Shown here: positions 27,679 through 37,230 of the stretch, one piece after another
Position numbering within the stretch: position 1 is the first letter of the stretch
Layout: each line of letters begins with the position of its first letter
Assembly: GCF_037935975.1 (NCBI RefSeq)
Contig: NZ_CP149817.1
Location: 1,054,001-1,118,000, forward strand
From: Teredinibacter turnerae
Lineage (GTDB): Bacteria > Pseudomonadota > Gammaproteobacteria > Pseudomonadales > Cellvibrionaceae
Direction of reading: 5' to 3'
DNA length: 64,000 bases
Notes under the pieces: model-generated
Seen by the model: only the letters and a program-made list of their open reading frames with translations
Databases searched by the model: none
Told to the model about the DNA's origin: nothing
Made by a program: the position numbers and the translations under genes

Positions 27679-27770
27679 GCGTAATTTTAGCCCAAAGAGC
27701 GGTGTAAATCGATAGCAGAAGTCAGCGTTATATCGAATTACGCATACCATGCGTAATTGCGCGTAATTTT
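27679..27770. repeat. GCGTAATT repeat cluster with 23-bp palindrome (putative TnpT/recombinase site)
   Basis: GCGTAATT occurs at 27679–27686, 27751–27758 and 27761–27768, and inverted (AATTACGC) at 27736–27743. The central two form a perfect palindrome, aattacgcat-acc-atgcgtaatt (27736–27758). The cluster lies in the non-coding 317 bp between the KfrA-like gene and the right transposon end. Two 10-bp arms around a short centre are what a recombinase core site looks like; the extra half-sites suit a helper protein. Confidence 0.5.
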
Positions 27771-27885
27771 CAAAAATTAGAGTGGCGCCAGGGGTTTGCA
27801 TTCGAAGTGGCTAAATTCCGACGTTTTACCGGTACCTAAACACTGATATTGGATATTTCTAATAAAAACAGAAGGTAAGGTTAAC

Positions 27886-27920
27886 TTTGGCGAATTTTTC
27901 CAGGATGACGGCCGACCCTC
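27886..27920 (-). repeat. Tn3-family terminal inverted repeat, right
   Basis: Exact reverse complement of 10779–10813 over 35 bp. Its inner part supplies a TTG (27887) and ATG (27905) that happen to open into the remaining druH frame. Confidence 0.92.
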
Positions 27921-28387
27921 AAGAAGCGAAGAAACCTATTATCAGAAGTCGGTTTGAGAAACTGTCGAAGTGCATTTTCTTGTTTCATGAAGAGCTAGAG
28001 CATTTAGTTATTGATACACCATCTGCAAACGGCTTACCACCCGTATCAGTTATGCATACTGTAGTAGCAGATTGGTACCAGGATCTTATGCGAACGCACC
28101 AAGAGAATAATCGTTGGCCTGCCGAATATTCGAATGAGTTATTCAAGTGGTACGAAAATTTGGAGGGGGATATTGTCACAATCAACGTGTGCCGAGGTTA
28201 CCAAAAGTCCGTTGTGTGTTTACCCATATTCGCTGCGGCTGTTGTTTCTGGTCAAGCAGATATGTCCGACATTTTTGAAGATAGCCCAAAAACTCGCTTT
28301 TCTATTAGAAAAATAGCGGAGTTTGACAGACAGTGGTTTTTACCCGTTTATCAATATTGCCTCGAGGCGCACAACTCTAAAGGTTAA
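27887..28387 (+). pseudogene. druH: druH-like gene, 3' part
   Basis: 166 codons as read, of which the first 13 come from the inverted repeat and the target duplication. Native sequence resumes at 27926 (AKKPIIRSRFEKLSKC) and continues 153 codons to the stop, two bases before druE. The fragment is in the same phase as the 5' part. It includes HEELEHLVIDTPSANGLPP and a tryptophan-containing helical region; no motif recognised. It could still be translated from the TTG or ATG in the repeat and perhaps complement the 5' product, but no ribosome binding site is evident. Confidence 0.75.
27921..27925. repeat. Target site duplication, right copy (aagaa)
   Basis: Identical to 10774–10778. Removing one copy with the element restores the druH reading frame without any stop. 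Confidence 0.9.
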
Positions 28388-28389
28388 AT

Positions 28390-31300
28390 ATGAAATCCTA
28401 TTTCAGCGCGTTAAAAATGCAAGCAAACGATCGAGCCAAGGAATCTACACTAAGTATTCTCGGCATATCTAACCCTTCTCTTAGGGATCATTTGAGTAAA
28501 TTACTCGAGCGTGAGGAACCCTTTGTTAATGGCCCCGTATTCGAGCAGATGTTTGGTTGGGAAAAATCTGATTTGACGATGCTAGACCTAATCTCGAAGG
28601 GCATATTAACTGAAGAGCTCGTAACCGCTCTAGACTCGAAGGACAACGGACGCTATGCCTTTAAATCTCACTGGAAGCCGTTTAAACACCAATTAAAGGC
28701 TTGGGAAGATCTGCTAGCCGAATCGCCGCAATCCAGAGTAATCACAAGCGGAACAGGGTCTGGGAAAACTGAATGTTTTATAGTGCCAGTATTACAAGAC
28801 CTGTTGCGGTTAAAAGCACAAAATAACAACAGTGATGTCGGCGTCCACGCCTTATTTCTATACCCACTTAATGCTCTGATTAATTCGCAAAAAGAACGAT
28901 TGAATGCATGGACGAAGCATTTTAAAGGTGATATTCGCTTTTGTTTATTCAATGGAAATACGCCAAACGAGGCGAGCGGAAGAATCAAACAAATTCAGCA
29001 GAATAATCCTCATGAAGTTCTTTCTCGCAGGTCGATGAGGGACAAACCAGCACAGATACTGGTAACAAATGGAACTATGCTGGAATATATGCTGGTAAGG
29101 CAAGCTGATGCGCCTATTATTGAGAAATCCAAAAGAAAGTTGCGCTGGATTGTCCTGGACGAAGCCCATACCTATGTGGGTTCACAAGCTGCGGAGTTAG
29201 CACTTCAGCTTCGTCGCGTACTCCAGGCATTCGAAGTGGAAGCTAAAGATGTACGCTTTGTTGCCACTTCTGCAACAATCGCTGGTGATGATGCGGAGAA
29301 CCAGCTAGCCCAATATCTTTCTAATTTGGCTGGTATAGATGTCTCTCAAATTAAAGTAATAGGAGGAAAGCGAGACGTTCCAAAAATAACACACCTCAAC
29401 GGACCCAACTTATCTTTAAAGGATTTAGAAAGCATCGATCAAGGGCAAGAGGTATCATCCAAACGCTTTTCTGCGTTGAGTTCATCCTCTTTAGCGATAG
29501 CTATTCGAGATTCGTTGACAAAAAACGCAGCCCCCTCAACTGCGACGAAACTACTAAAAAGATTGAGTGAATATAAACTTGATGAGCCGACTTTATACCG
29601 CTGGCTTGACCTCTGCACTTTTACCAAATGCGAAGCGGGTTCAGAGTCGTTTCTTAAGCTTAGAGCTCATTATTTTCAACGAATGCTTCAAGGGCTTTGG
29701 AGTTGTATCGATACTAACTGTCCTGCGAAAGAAGGTACATCGCTATCTGAAGGATGGCCTTTCGGCTATGTGTCGACAGTACACAGGCAAACCTGTGATT
29801 GCGGTGCTCCAGTTTTGGAGCTTGCTTTCTGCCAAGAATGTCCAGAACCACATCTACTCGGGGCGGCAATCAATAACGGGAAAACACTGGCGCAATGGAC
29901 AAATAAGGTATCAGACGAATTTTCACTCTTGGATGAGAGTGAGCGTGACCCAGAAAAAGAGCGTGAAGATATACCCAGCCCTACGTCGAATACACCGATC
30001 GTATTTTCGCGAGCTGCGAGTGCGGAGTACCAATATGTAGACATAAGAGTTTCGAAATCAGGAGAGCTTGCCAGTTTTGACGACGATGCGATTAACATCG
30101 CACAATTTAACGGAGATTCATCGTGTTGTAGCGCTTGCGGATCCAGCGGAAGCAGATTGAGCGCTAGCCCTTTTCGGCGCGCTCTGCTTGGAGCCCCATT
30201 TTATAGTTCAAACGCTGTACCAACTTTGCTGGAGTATTGTCCTGATATTGAGCCTTACATTGAAGAAGGCAAAGCTACTAAAATTGGGCCCAGCGATCTT
30301 CCGGGAAGGGGGCGCAGGCTAATCACTTTCACTGACAGTCGCCAAGGGACGGCTCGCATGTCAATTCGTATGCAACAGGAAGCTGAGCGATGTAGGTTGC
30401 GCGGCCTTGTAGTTAAAAATCTTAAAAAGGCAATCGAGTATAAGACCGTTATTGATAAAGAAACTGAAAGTCTTATTAAAGACTATATGTCTGTGCCTGA
30501 CGATGCACTTAAAAACATAATCATAGGCTTAAAAGCTATCGAGCCGGAAACTGCTAAAGCTTTGCAGGTTTATTTGGATCAGAAATCAACCGGAGATAAA
30601 CAAGCAATACCAATTAGTATTTCATGGAATGAACTGGCTGGAAAAATCTCGGGAGACAAGGACGTCCAAAACTCGATGCTGACGGAGAATAAACGTCTTT
30701 CTCCGGAGATATTTGATAAATCAGATGGTCCTTTGAAACTTGCAAATATGCTTTTAACTCGAGAGTTTGCAAGGCGACCTAGACGCCAAAATAATCTAGA
30801 AACTCAAGGTTTGGTAAGAATAGTTTATCCGGCGCTGAATGTAATCGAAAAGCCTCCAGAAAAGTGGCCTTTTAGCATGCAAGATTGGCGTGATTTTTTA
30901 AAGGTAACTATTGATTTTTATGTTCGTGAAAATAGTTTCACCAACATTAAGGGGGATTGGTCTAAATGGATTGGGATGCATTTTTATCCTAAAACCCTGC
31001 TATCACCAGAATCAAAAGAAGAGGAAACAACGCGGACTAAAAAATGGCCACAAGTAAGAGAAAATAGATCGATCCAGCAGAAAATAATAAGAATACTTTC
31101 CGTAATATCAGAAGTCGATTTGTCAACGTCTTATGGGGTCGACCTGGTCAATGACTGGCTTAAATCCGCTTGGAATGACTTGCGAAGATGTTCAATATTA
31201 AGTGCTGACGCGGGCGATAACATCTACAGTTTGAACATTGATGCAATGGGTTTCTCTTTGATGGATGAGGCTTTTGTTTGCCCAGTGACGAACAAGCTTT

Positions 31301-34300
31301 TGGACGTAACACTTAGGGGAATAACTCCATATATTCCAAAAGGGGCTGCCGCCAACGATTATCGATGCGAAAAAATTAAACTACCTCCGGTGTGGGAGTA
31401 TGAGGGCGACGAAGCCGATTATGCCGATAATGTAGAAAGCATTCGAAATCGAATCAATTCGTCTGAATCCGTTGATTATCTCAGAAATCGAAACCTTTGG
31501 ACTGATATTAACGATCGCGCCGTGGAAGGCGGATTTTACTATGCCACAGCAGAGCATTCTGCGCAGCAATCTCCAGACCGCCTTCAAACCTATGAGGACC
31601 TTTTTAAGCGTGGTAGAAAAAATGTGTTGAATTGCTCTACCACCATGGAAATGGGAGTTGATATTGGTGGTATTGCCGCAGTTGTAATGAACAATGTCCC
31701 GCCACATCCAGCTAATTATTTGCAGCGAGCCGGACGAGCCGGTCGCTCCCAAGAGTCTCGAGCGCTTGGATTTACGCTTTGCAAGGGTAACCCGCATGAC
31801 ATGCAGGTTTTTGATGATCCAGAATGGGCATTCAAGACAAAAATCCCTGCGCCTAACGTCGAGTTTAGTTCAGAGAAGCTGGTTCAACGTCATGTCAATT
31901 CGTTATTACTTGCGCGCTTCTTAAATGATGTAATCGGTCATACGGAAAAAGAGAAAATAAACCTTTCACTTGAGTGGTTTTACTTTCCATTAGACGGGTC
32001 AATTGCCAACCGGTTTGTTGCGTGGCTAGATGAGCTTCCGAATATCTATCACATGTTTGTGCGTAAACTCATTCGAGGTACCGAGCTAGAAAAATATCCT
32101 GTTCAAGGTCTATCACAAATCGCGGCGAATAAAATTTCTGACCTCACTAAGGAATGGTACGGTGAATACAACTATATCGAGGATGAATTAAGCACTTTAG
32201 AGGAAGAAAGTGCCTATAAGCATAAACTGCAAATGGAAAGGTCGCGTCTTTGTCGAGAATATCTTCTTAGAAGTCTTGCCACGAAGGGGTTTTTGCCTGG
32301 TTACGGGTTCCCGACCGATGTTGTTTCCATTGACACTTATAACGCAGCAGACTACCGAAATCGGCGAAATTTAAAAAAAGACAATAATGATGACCGCGAA
32401 GATAACTCAGCATTCATAGGCGGAAAACCGTCAAGAAATCTTGCAGTTGCAATTCGTGAATATGCTCCAGGAACTGATATTGCAATTGATGGCAGAGTTT
32501 TTCGCTCAGCAGGGATCGCCCTGAATTGGCAAAAGGTACACCAGCCTGATGCAATTGAAGAGCAAAAATTCGACTTGGCATGGCGATGTGAAAAGTGCGG
32601 GCAGACTGGATACGAAGAAAACTTACAGAGTAAGCAGAACGAAAATTTGCTTTGTACAAATCCCTCTTGCGCGTCAAGCATCCCCGATAATGATGATTGC
32701 AGAAGAAAAGTTATCCGACCTACTGGTTTTACAGTGGATTTTTATGGTGAGGTCTCTAACAACATCGTTCACCAAAGCTATGTCCCTGTTCAGCCAGCTT
32801 GGGTTAGCGCTAAGGGTGAGAGCAGACCGCTTCCGGTGAGTGCGCTCGGTTACTTTATCGCTGATCGCAACGGCACCGTATTCCAACATAGTTCTGGCTT
32901 ATATGGAATGGGATACGCAATGTGCCTCTCATGTGGTAGAGCTGAGTCAATGACTGCAAATGGATTCCCTAGACTTCTCAATCCCGAGAATACGCACAAA
33001 GCCCCTCGTCCCAGCAAATTTGATAGAGGTGATGGTGGTGTACCCGAGGACTGTCAAGGAGGGTCTAAACTGCTAAATAACATACACATTGGAGGCCATA
33101 TCCATACAGATGTTTTTGAGCTGGCTCTTCGAAACCCGAGCAGTGGAGAATATTTAACTCCAACTTTGGATGGAAAAGGTCGAATCATCGCAACTACCTT
33201 GGCCGTCGCATTGCGTGCAGCCTTGACCAGAGTATTAGGCATTGCAAATAACGAAGTAGAGTTTTGTGTTCGACAAGCGCTCGTTAATAACTCACAGCAA
33301 GCCTACATGTTGCAGTTATTTGATGCTATTAGCGGCGGAGCAGGCTTTGCCACTTCAGCCCCTGTACATATTCTTAGCATTCTTTCTGGCATGGTTGATA
33401 TTTTACGCTGCGATTGTGAGGCCTATTGTCCTAAATGTTTGCTGGAAACCGATACAAGACACGATGCCGATTTGTTAAACAGAAAATTTGCGTTGGAATG
33501 GCTCGGTGAAGAATTTAAATCCACTTTGGATGCGCCGAAAGTTTGGTCAGATTGGATCAAGGATGCCGAGTACAATCCTCTAACAATAAAGCAAGTGTTA
33601 ACGGAAGCGTGTGGTCGTACCCCCTTTCCAAAAGAAGTGATTTTTGTTCTTTCCAGCGACTTCAAAAGCTGGGACTCCTCTTTTGCACCTCTGCAACATC
33701 GAATCCACAACCTGCTGTCTAACGGCATTAAAGTATCCATGACACTCACGAGTAAAGATAACATTCGTGAGGAATTAAAAGTACTGTTGTCTAAACTGGA
33801 GGCCATCGGTGTTACCATTGGCTTTTCCGCCATTAGCAAACCAATTGTTGCTCAGGTAATAAATAGCAACAGCTGCTTAACAATTGTGAGCAAGGATGAT
33901 TTTTGTAGGGTATTGGGTGAACAGTGGTTAGACAGCAGAGATGTAACTGTTACCACCAAGAGTGAAAATGAAATTCAATACGAAAAACTGTCATTTAGCG
34001 CTGAGAAAGCCAACGATAAGAATACTTTTCTACTAGAAATCCACGAGGAATTTAACGGAAAAATAGCTCAATTCGGGTTGAGTTTTTGGAAGAAGGTATT
34101 TTCAATAAGTTCTGAGGTTGCAGAAATAATTACCCATCAAAAACTAAAGTCTATCATCTATTCAGATCGCTACCTTCAGTCACCGGAACCAGTCCTTTTG
34201 CTGACAGAAGTATTGTCAGTGCTTGGAAAGAGAAAGCCTGATCAGATAACTATCGAGACATTTTTTAGAGATAATGAAAGGAGCTCATCCACCATCTCTC

Positions 34301-34635
34301 ACAATTGGTCGTCGTCACTGGATTTCGATAATATTCTATCTACCTGGATTGAATACCGCACTCAAATACAGCCGTCGATTTCTGTTGAGTACGAGCTAAG
34401 GGATACTCCGCACAGACGAAGGATGTCTTTGAGTTTTGAATCAGGCCGTTGTGTCAACATATATCTGGATCAGGGCTTCGGATACTGGCGATTAAATTGC
34501 TCAAAAGGAGCTCACCGATTCTCCTTTCACTCCGATTTAAAAACACAAATTTCGGATATGCAGCGCGCCTTTCAGAATTCCGAGGTTAAAAATGGAGGTG
34601 ATTGGAAAACACCGATTACCATTAAACTGGATTAG
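28390..34635 (+). CDS. druE: Giant DEAH helicase with DUF1998-type C-terminus, DruE of Druantia type III
   Basis: 2,081 aa. Superfamily 2 motifs: Walker A TSGTGSGKTE (about 120–128), DEAHTYVG (about 257), SATIAG, then helicase C with NCSTTMEMGVDIGG and QRAGRAGRS (about 1,080–1,120). A zinc-type CEKCG...CTNPSC follows near 1,400, and an MZB/DUF1998-like region near 1,600–1,710 with ISGGAGF and CDCEAYCPKC. Another ~380 residues of unknown function end the protein. Length and layout match DruE, the helicase common to all Druantia types; with a single large partner gene upstream, type III is the best fit. The transposon removes its original promoter context, so expression may be lost or driven from the KfrA side. 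Confidence 0.82.
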   Translation: MKSYFSALKMQANDRAKESTLSILGISNPSLRDHLSKLLEREEPFVNGPVFEQMFGWEKSDLTMLDLISKGILTEELVTALDSKDNGRYAFKSHWKPFKHQLKAWEDLLAESPQSRVITSGTGSGKTECFIVPVLQDLLRLKAQNNNSDVGVHALFLYPLNALINSQKERLNAWTKHFKGDIRFCLFNGNTPNEASGRIKQIQQNNPHEVLSRRSMRDKPAQILVTNGTMLEYMLVRQADAPIIEKSKRKLRWIVLDEAHTYVGSQAAELALQLRRVLQAFEVEAKDVRFVATSATIAGDDAENQLAQYLSNLAGIDVSQIKVIGGKRDVPKITHLNGPNLSLKDLESIDQGQEVSSKRFSALSSSSLAIAIRDSLTKNAAPSTATKLLKRLSEYKLDEPTLYRWLDLCTFTKCEAGSESFLKLRAHYFQRMLQGLWSCIDTNCPAKEGTSLSEGWPFGYVSTVHRQTCDCGAPVLELAFCQECPEPHLLGAAINNGKTLAQWTNKVSDEFSLLDESERDPEKEREDIPSPTSNTPIVFSRAASAEYQYVDIRVSKSGELASFDDDAINIAQFNGDSSCCSACGSSGSRLSASPFRRALLGAPFYSSNAVPTLLEYCPDIEPYIEEGKATKIGPSDLPGRGRRLITFTDSRQGTARMSIRMQQEAERCRLRGLVVKNLKKAIEYKTVIDKETESLIKDYMSVPDDALKNIIIGLKAIEPETAKALQVYLDQKSTGDKQAIPISISWNELAGKISGDKDVQNSMLTENKRLSPEIFDKSDGPLKLANMLLTREFARRPRRQNNLETQGLVRIVYPALNVIEKPPEKWPFSMQDWRDFLKVTIDFYVRENSFTNIKGDWSKWIGMHFYPKTLLSPESKEEETTRTKKWPQVRENRSIQQKIIRILSVISEVDLSTSYGVDLVNDWLKSAWNDLRRCSILSADAGDNIYSLNIDAMGFSLMDEAFVCPVTNKLLDVTLRGITPYIPKGAAANDYRCEKIKLPPVWEYEGDEADYADNVESIRNRINSSESVDYLRNRNLWTDINDRAVEGGFYYATAEHSAQQSPDRLQTYEDLFKRGRKNVLNCSTTMEMGVDIGGIAAVVMNNVPPHPANYLQRAGRAGRSQESRALGFTLCKGNPHDMQVFDDPEWAFKTKIPAPNVEFSSEKLVQRHVNSLLLARFLNDVIGHTEKEKINLSLEWFYFPLDGSIANRFVAWLDELPNIYHMFVRKLIRGTELEKYPVQGLSQIAANKISDLTKEWYGEYNYIEDELSTLEEESAYKHKLQMERSRLCREYLLRSLATKGFLPGYGFPTDVVSIDTYNAADYRNRRNLKKDNNDDREDNSAFIGGKPSRNLAVAIREYAPGTDIAIDGRVFRSAGIALNWQKVHQPDAIEEQKFDLAWRCEKCGQTGYEENLQSKQNENLLCTNPSCASSIPDNDDCRRKVIRPTGFTVDFYGEVSNNIVHQSYVPVQPAWVSAKGESRPLPVSALGYFIADRNGTVFQHSSGLYGMGYAMCLSCGRAESMTANGFPRLLNPENTHKAPRPSKFDRGDGGVPEDCQGGSKLLNNIHIGGHIHTDVFELALRNPSSGEYLTPTLDGKGRIIATTLAVALRAALTRVLGIANNEVEFCVRQALVNNSQQAYMLQLFDAISGGAGFATSAPVHILSILSGMVDILRCDCEAYCPKCLLETDTRHDADLLNRKFALEWLGEEFKSTLDAPKVWSDWIKDAEYNPLTIKQVLTEACGRTPFPKEVIFVLSSDFKSWDSSFAPLQHRIHNLLSNGIKVSMTLTSKDNIREELKVLLSKLEAIGVTIGFSAISKPIVAQVINSNSCLTIVSKDDFCRVLGEQWLDSRDVTVTTKSENEIQYEKLSFSAEKANDKNTFLLEIHEEFNGKIAQFGLSFWKKVFSISSEVAEIITHQKLKSIIYSDRYLQSPEPVLLLTEVLSVLGKRKPDQITIETFFRDNERSSSTISHNWSSSLDFDNILSTWIEYRTQIQPSISVEYELRDTPHRRRMSLSFESGRCVNIYLDQGFGYWRLNCSKGAHRFSFHSDLKTQISDMQRAFQNSEVKNGGDWKTPITIKLD

Positions 34636-34653
34636 TAAATTCAGTGTTTACAC

Positions 34654-34711
34654 ATAGGGCAGCACAGGGATTGTCAAGCTAATTAAATCATTGTGCATCC
34701 CTATCTTTTTT
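34654..34711 (+). terminator. Terminator after druE
   Basis: A 13-bp stem with two mismatches (atagggcagcaca / tgtgcatccctat, 34654–34666 and 34692–34704) followed by c and six T. It ends the operon before the convergent minus-strand genes. Confidence 0.6.
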
Positions 34712-34739
34712 GGATATATATCATGCAACCATAACACCG

Positions 34740-35216
34740 CTAGTCCACTAAACACATAAACGAACACAGCATAGGGCGTAGTGATTTTGATTTATCATCT
34801 GACTTTGTGGATACGCTAAAAACGAATTTATCCCCTCTAATGAAGCTACTGCAGCTTGAAATACTATATGGTATCTTATATTTTCCAGGTGTGTACTGGG
34901 ATTCTGAGGATGAGGCTAATGCGCAATATTTTAACTGCCCCACAACATCTTCGCTAGACAGCGATACTTCGCAGTTTGTGTGGTATAAATCAACTTCTTT
35001 CTCACCTCGTGTGAAATTATTTGATGGGAAGGTGGCGTAGCTTCCCCAGTCCGACTTTGTAATTCGTTCCTTTTTTGCGATTAGATGCACGGAATCAGAA
35101 CCCACTCTTAAGCTACACGTATTACCGCCAATATTCTCAATACTTAAAGACACTTGCATTGGCTCGGCGATGCAAATAAGCGGAATGATAAAAGGCACTA
35201 TGAATGCGTATTTCAT
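34740..35216 (-). CDS. Secreted/periplasmic hypothetical protein
   Basis: 158 aa with a likely signal peptide (MKYAFIVPFIIPLICIAEP). The mature part is beta-rich with five or six cysteines (GGNTCSLRV, YHTNCEV, KYCALA, SISSCSS), so it is probably disulphide-bonded in the periplasm. No family recognised. It stands alone between the druE terminator and the helicase pair, on the same strand as the helicase, 53 bp downstream of it. Its relation to defence, if any, is unclear. Confidence 0.55.
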   Translation of the reverse strand: MKYAFIVPFIIPLICIAEPMQVSLSIENIGGNTCSLRVGSDSVHLIAKKERITKSDWGSYATFPSNNFTRGEKEVDLYHTNCEVSLSSEDVVGQLKYCALASSSESQYTPGKYKIPYSISSCSSFIRGDKFVFSVSTKSDDKSKSLRPMLCSFMCLVD

Positions 35217-35269
35217 TTTTATTCTCCTTCACATAATTCTTTGCTATTTATAGTGGGTCGCCATTCGCC

Positions 35270-36694
35270 TCAATTTAGCTGGCAAAGTTTTAAGGTGATT
35301 AACCGATCTAAAAATGAACCAAATAGCGATATTTCTGAAGTGGAATTTGTGATGTGGTCGCCTCCACACCCGGCTTCTAGTCTGGATTCCGATAGAGCGC
35401 ATTCAGTTAACGTTTCGAATTCAGAATCGCCAGCTTTATTGCCCCAGAGATAGCAAGAATCGGATTCATGCACTTCTGAAGCTGCTGACTCAGTGAGTTC
35501 ATCTTGCTTTGGTGAGATAACCTTCAATGTGGCCGACTCCATTGGCAAATCCTCAGCAACACGGTTGGCGTACGATAGCAATGCGTCTTCTGCGAGAATA
35601 ATCATATGACCTGTTTCTTTGCTATTGGTCGTGGTGCGTAAAATCCGACCCAGCACTTGTCGAAAATATAATTCTGTTTTTATTCGGGATAAGTGGCAGC
35701 AAACCTGAAGCCTAGGAATATTGGTTCCTTCGCTGATCATTCCAATTGAAACAATCCAGTCAGTTGAAGAGGATTTAAAGTCTTCAATCAAATCAGCAGC
35801 ATTCGGAACCTTATGGCTCACAAGCATTGCGGACTGGCAAAGTTCTTTATTGAGAATGCTGTAAATCAGATTGGCGTGCTGTACGTTTGATGCAACAATT
35901 AATCCTGCAGCGTTTGGGGATGTGGACTTTGCTAAACTGAGTAAATCGATCGCCTTTTTTAGCGTGTATTTCAGAATTGGCTCGCAATCTAAAATTTGCT
36001 GAAAGGATATCGAAGATCCTTTGATTAATTTGGATATTCCATCGAATCTTTCGGATTTATCCTCATTCGTTTTGCGTACCATTATTCCATTATTATCAAT
36101 CGCAAGTATTTTAGGGGCTCGACAAACCTTATCCGCCACAGCGGACTGCAACCCATAAACGTAATCAGGAAGCACAAGGTTGTTTTTGTCATAGTTGGCA
36201 AGTGCTACGGGAATATTGTCAGATCGCCACGGAGTGCCCGATAGAGATAGCGTATGAACCGCATTTTCCTTGATTTCTCCCAATAAAGCTTGTCCCCACG
36301 CGTTGCCGGGGAATTGGTCATTACCGCTGCAGTGGTGTATCTCATCGAAGATTACGAAAATGCGATGCTGTTTAAAGATTTCCCAAAAATCTTTTTTTAG
36401 ATAGCTTAGGGATTGGTATGTAATTACGGATCCTCTTGCGCCTAAGCCACCATGCATAGGCTCGCCGGTAAAGGCTGAAAGGTCTTGATAAAAGCCATTT
36501 TTTACAGAAACAGACGGCGTAATGCATATCACTAAATCAATGAGATCAAGCTTGAATAGCCGCTCCGTTAATACGGAAGACATTGTAGTCTTTCCTGCAC
36601 CTGGCGTCGCAAGTACAAGAAAATTTCTCACACCATTTTGGTACTTAAGTAACGCTGACCCAATTGCTTCTGATTGCCATTTTCGCAGCTTCAT
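35270..36694 (-). CDS. Superfamily 2 DEIH helicase, accessory module
   Basis: 474 aa. RKWQSEAI (Q-motif-like), Walker A ATPGAGKTT, DEIHHCSG (motif II), LSLSGTPWRSD (motif III) and QVLGRILRT (motif VI) are all visible. The architecture resembles restriction-type (UvrB/ResIII-like) helicases, without a nuclease domain. The last ~80 residues are acidic and unrelated to helicase motifs. The start overlaps the upstream partner by 4 bases (ATGA), so the two are a unit, divergent from an Xre regulator. A phage-defence helicase is likely from context; I cannot name the system. Confidence 0.72.
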   Translation of the reverse strand: MKLRKWQSEAIGSALLKYQNGVRNFLVLATPGAGKTTMSSVLTERLFKLDLIDLVICITPSVSVKNGFYQDLSAFTGEPMHGGLGARGSVITYQSLSYLKKDFWEIFKQHRIFVIFDEIHHCSGNDQFPGNAWGQALLGEIKENAVHTLSLSGTPWRSDNIPVALANYDKNNLVLPDYVYGLQSAVADKVCRAPKILAIDNNGIMVRKTNEDKSERFDGISKLIKGSSISFQQILDCEPILKYTLKKAIDLLSLAKSTSPNAAGLIVASNVQHANLIYSILNKELCQSAMLVSHKVPNAADLIEDFKSSSTDWIVSIGMISEGTNIPRLQVCCHLSRIKTELYFRQVLGRILRTTTNSKETGHMIILAEDALLSYANRVAEDLPMESATLKVISPKQDELTESAASEVHESDSCYLWGNKAGDSEFETLTECALSESRLEAGCGGDHITNSTSEISLFGSFLDRLITLKLCQLN

Positions 36695-37230
36695 GGATTC
36701 ATGGCCTTGTACTCCAAAATTTCTTCCAAGGCTTTTATCCTTCCGAGAGTTTTACAGTTTTCTTCTATGGCGGTATTAAATTTGACCTTTGTTTTTGCGG
36801 ATAAATCTGGGAACTGCTTGATGATTCTTTTGTATTCATCAATTTCACTGAGTTCGGTCAACGCTCTCAAACGATGGCCTTCGAGTTCGTCCCGTAATGT
36901 ATGAAGGGAACTTGACTGCGATCCTTTTGGTGCTTTAGGTGTCGGTGGCGACTCATTGTGGGATTTTGGTTTGGCGGCGTTTTTTTCGATGTTGCCGGTA
37001 ATAGTAAAGAACGACCTTCGACTATCTGTCTTGGGATGCTTAGCCATTACGCCTTTTCTGACCAGCGTAACAAACTGACCATTCACCCATCGACGCAAGT
37101 CGGCCGGCCTCATCACTTCCTGTGGGTTTCTTTCAAGAATAACGTCCCGAACCCCCGTAACGGTGATTTGCTGATCCTTAATCTCTTCCAAGATCATCAA
37201 AAGGATTGCGTTTCGAGATTGGTCTGACAT
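36691..37230 (-). CDS. Winged-helix plus coiled-coil partner of the SF2 helicase
   Basis: 179 aa from MSDQSRNAIL (the frame extends 18 codons further upstream to 37284, through the operator). The N-terminal ~85 residues look like a winged helix (ILLMILEEI...VTGVRDVIL...VRKGVMAKH). A proline/serine linker (SPPTPKAPKGSQ) follows, then a C-terminal coiled coil (LRDELEGHRLRALTELSEIDEYKRI, KALEEILEYK). It probably binds DNA and recruits the helicase encoded by the overlapping next gene. Not recognised as a named family. Confidence 0.55.
   Translation of the reverse strand: MSDQSRNAILLMILEEIKDQQITVTGVRDVILERNPQEVMRPADLRRWVNGQFVTLVRKGVMAKHPKTDSRRSFFTITGNIEKNAAKPKSHNESPPTPKAPKGSQSSSLHTLRDELEGHRLRALTELSEIDEYKRIIKQFPDLSAKTKVKFNTAIEENCKTLGRIKALEEILEYKAMNP

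Larger units (their letters stand above)
10779..27920. mobile_element. 17.1-kb Tn3-family transposon with stress/membrane cargo
   Basis: The element is bounded by identical 35-bp inverted repeats (10779–10813 and 27886–27920), flanked by a 5-bp duplication aagaa, and lies inside the druH-like gene. Genes in order: tnpA and tyrosine recombinase (minus), PEP phosphotransferase, two transglutaminase-like proteins, nhaA, small ORF, Cys-repeat protein, ATP-grasp ligase, csp (all minus), then hflK, hflC, small ORFs and a KfrA/TnpT-like gene (plus). The resolution genes flank the cargo at both ends. Repeats begin GAGGGTCGG rather than the usual GGGG. Perfect repeats and duplication suggest a fairly recent arrival. 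No antibiotic- or metal-resistance gene is seen. Confidence 0.93.

Noticed and set aside
10779-27920. Inversion of the 10.8–27.9 kb segment between the two 35-bp inverted repeats
   Set aside because: The 5-bp duplication outside the repeats and tnpA just inside the left one show they are transposon ends; removal, not inversion, restores the gene.
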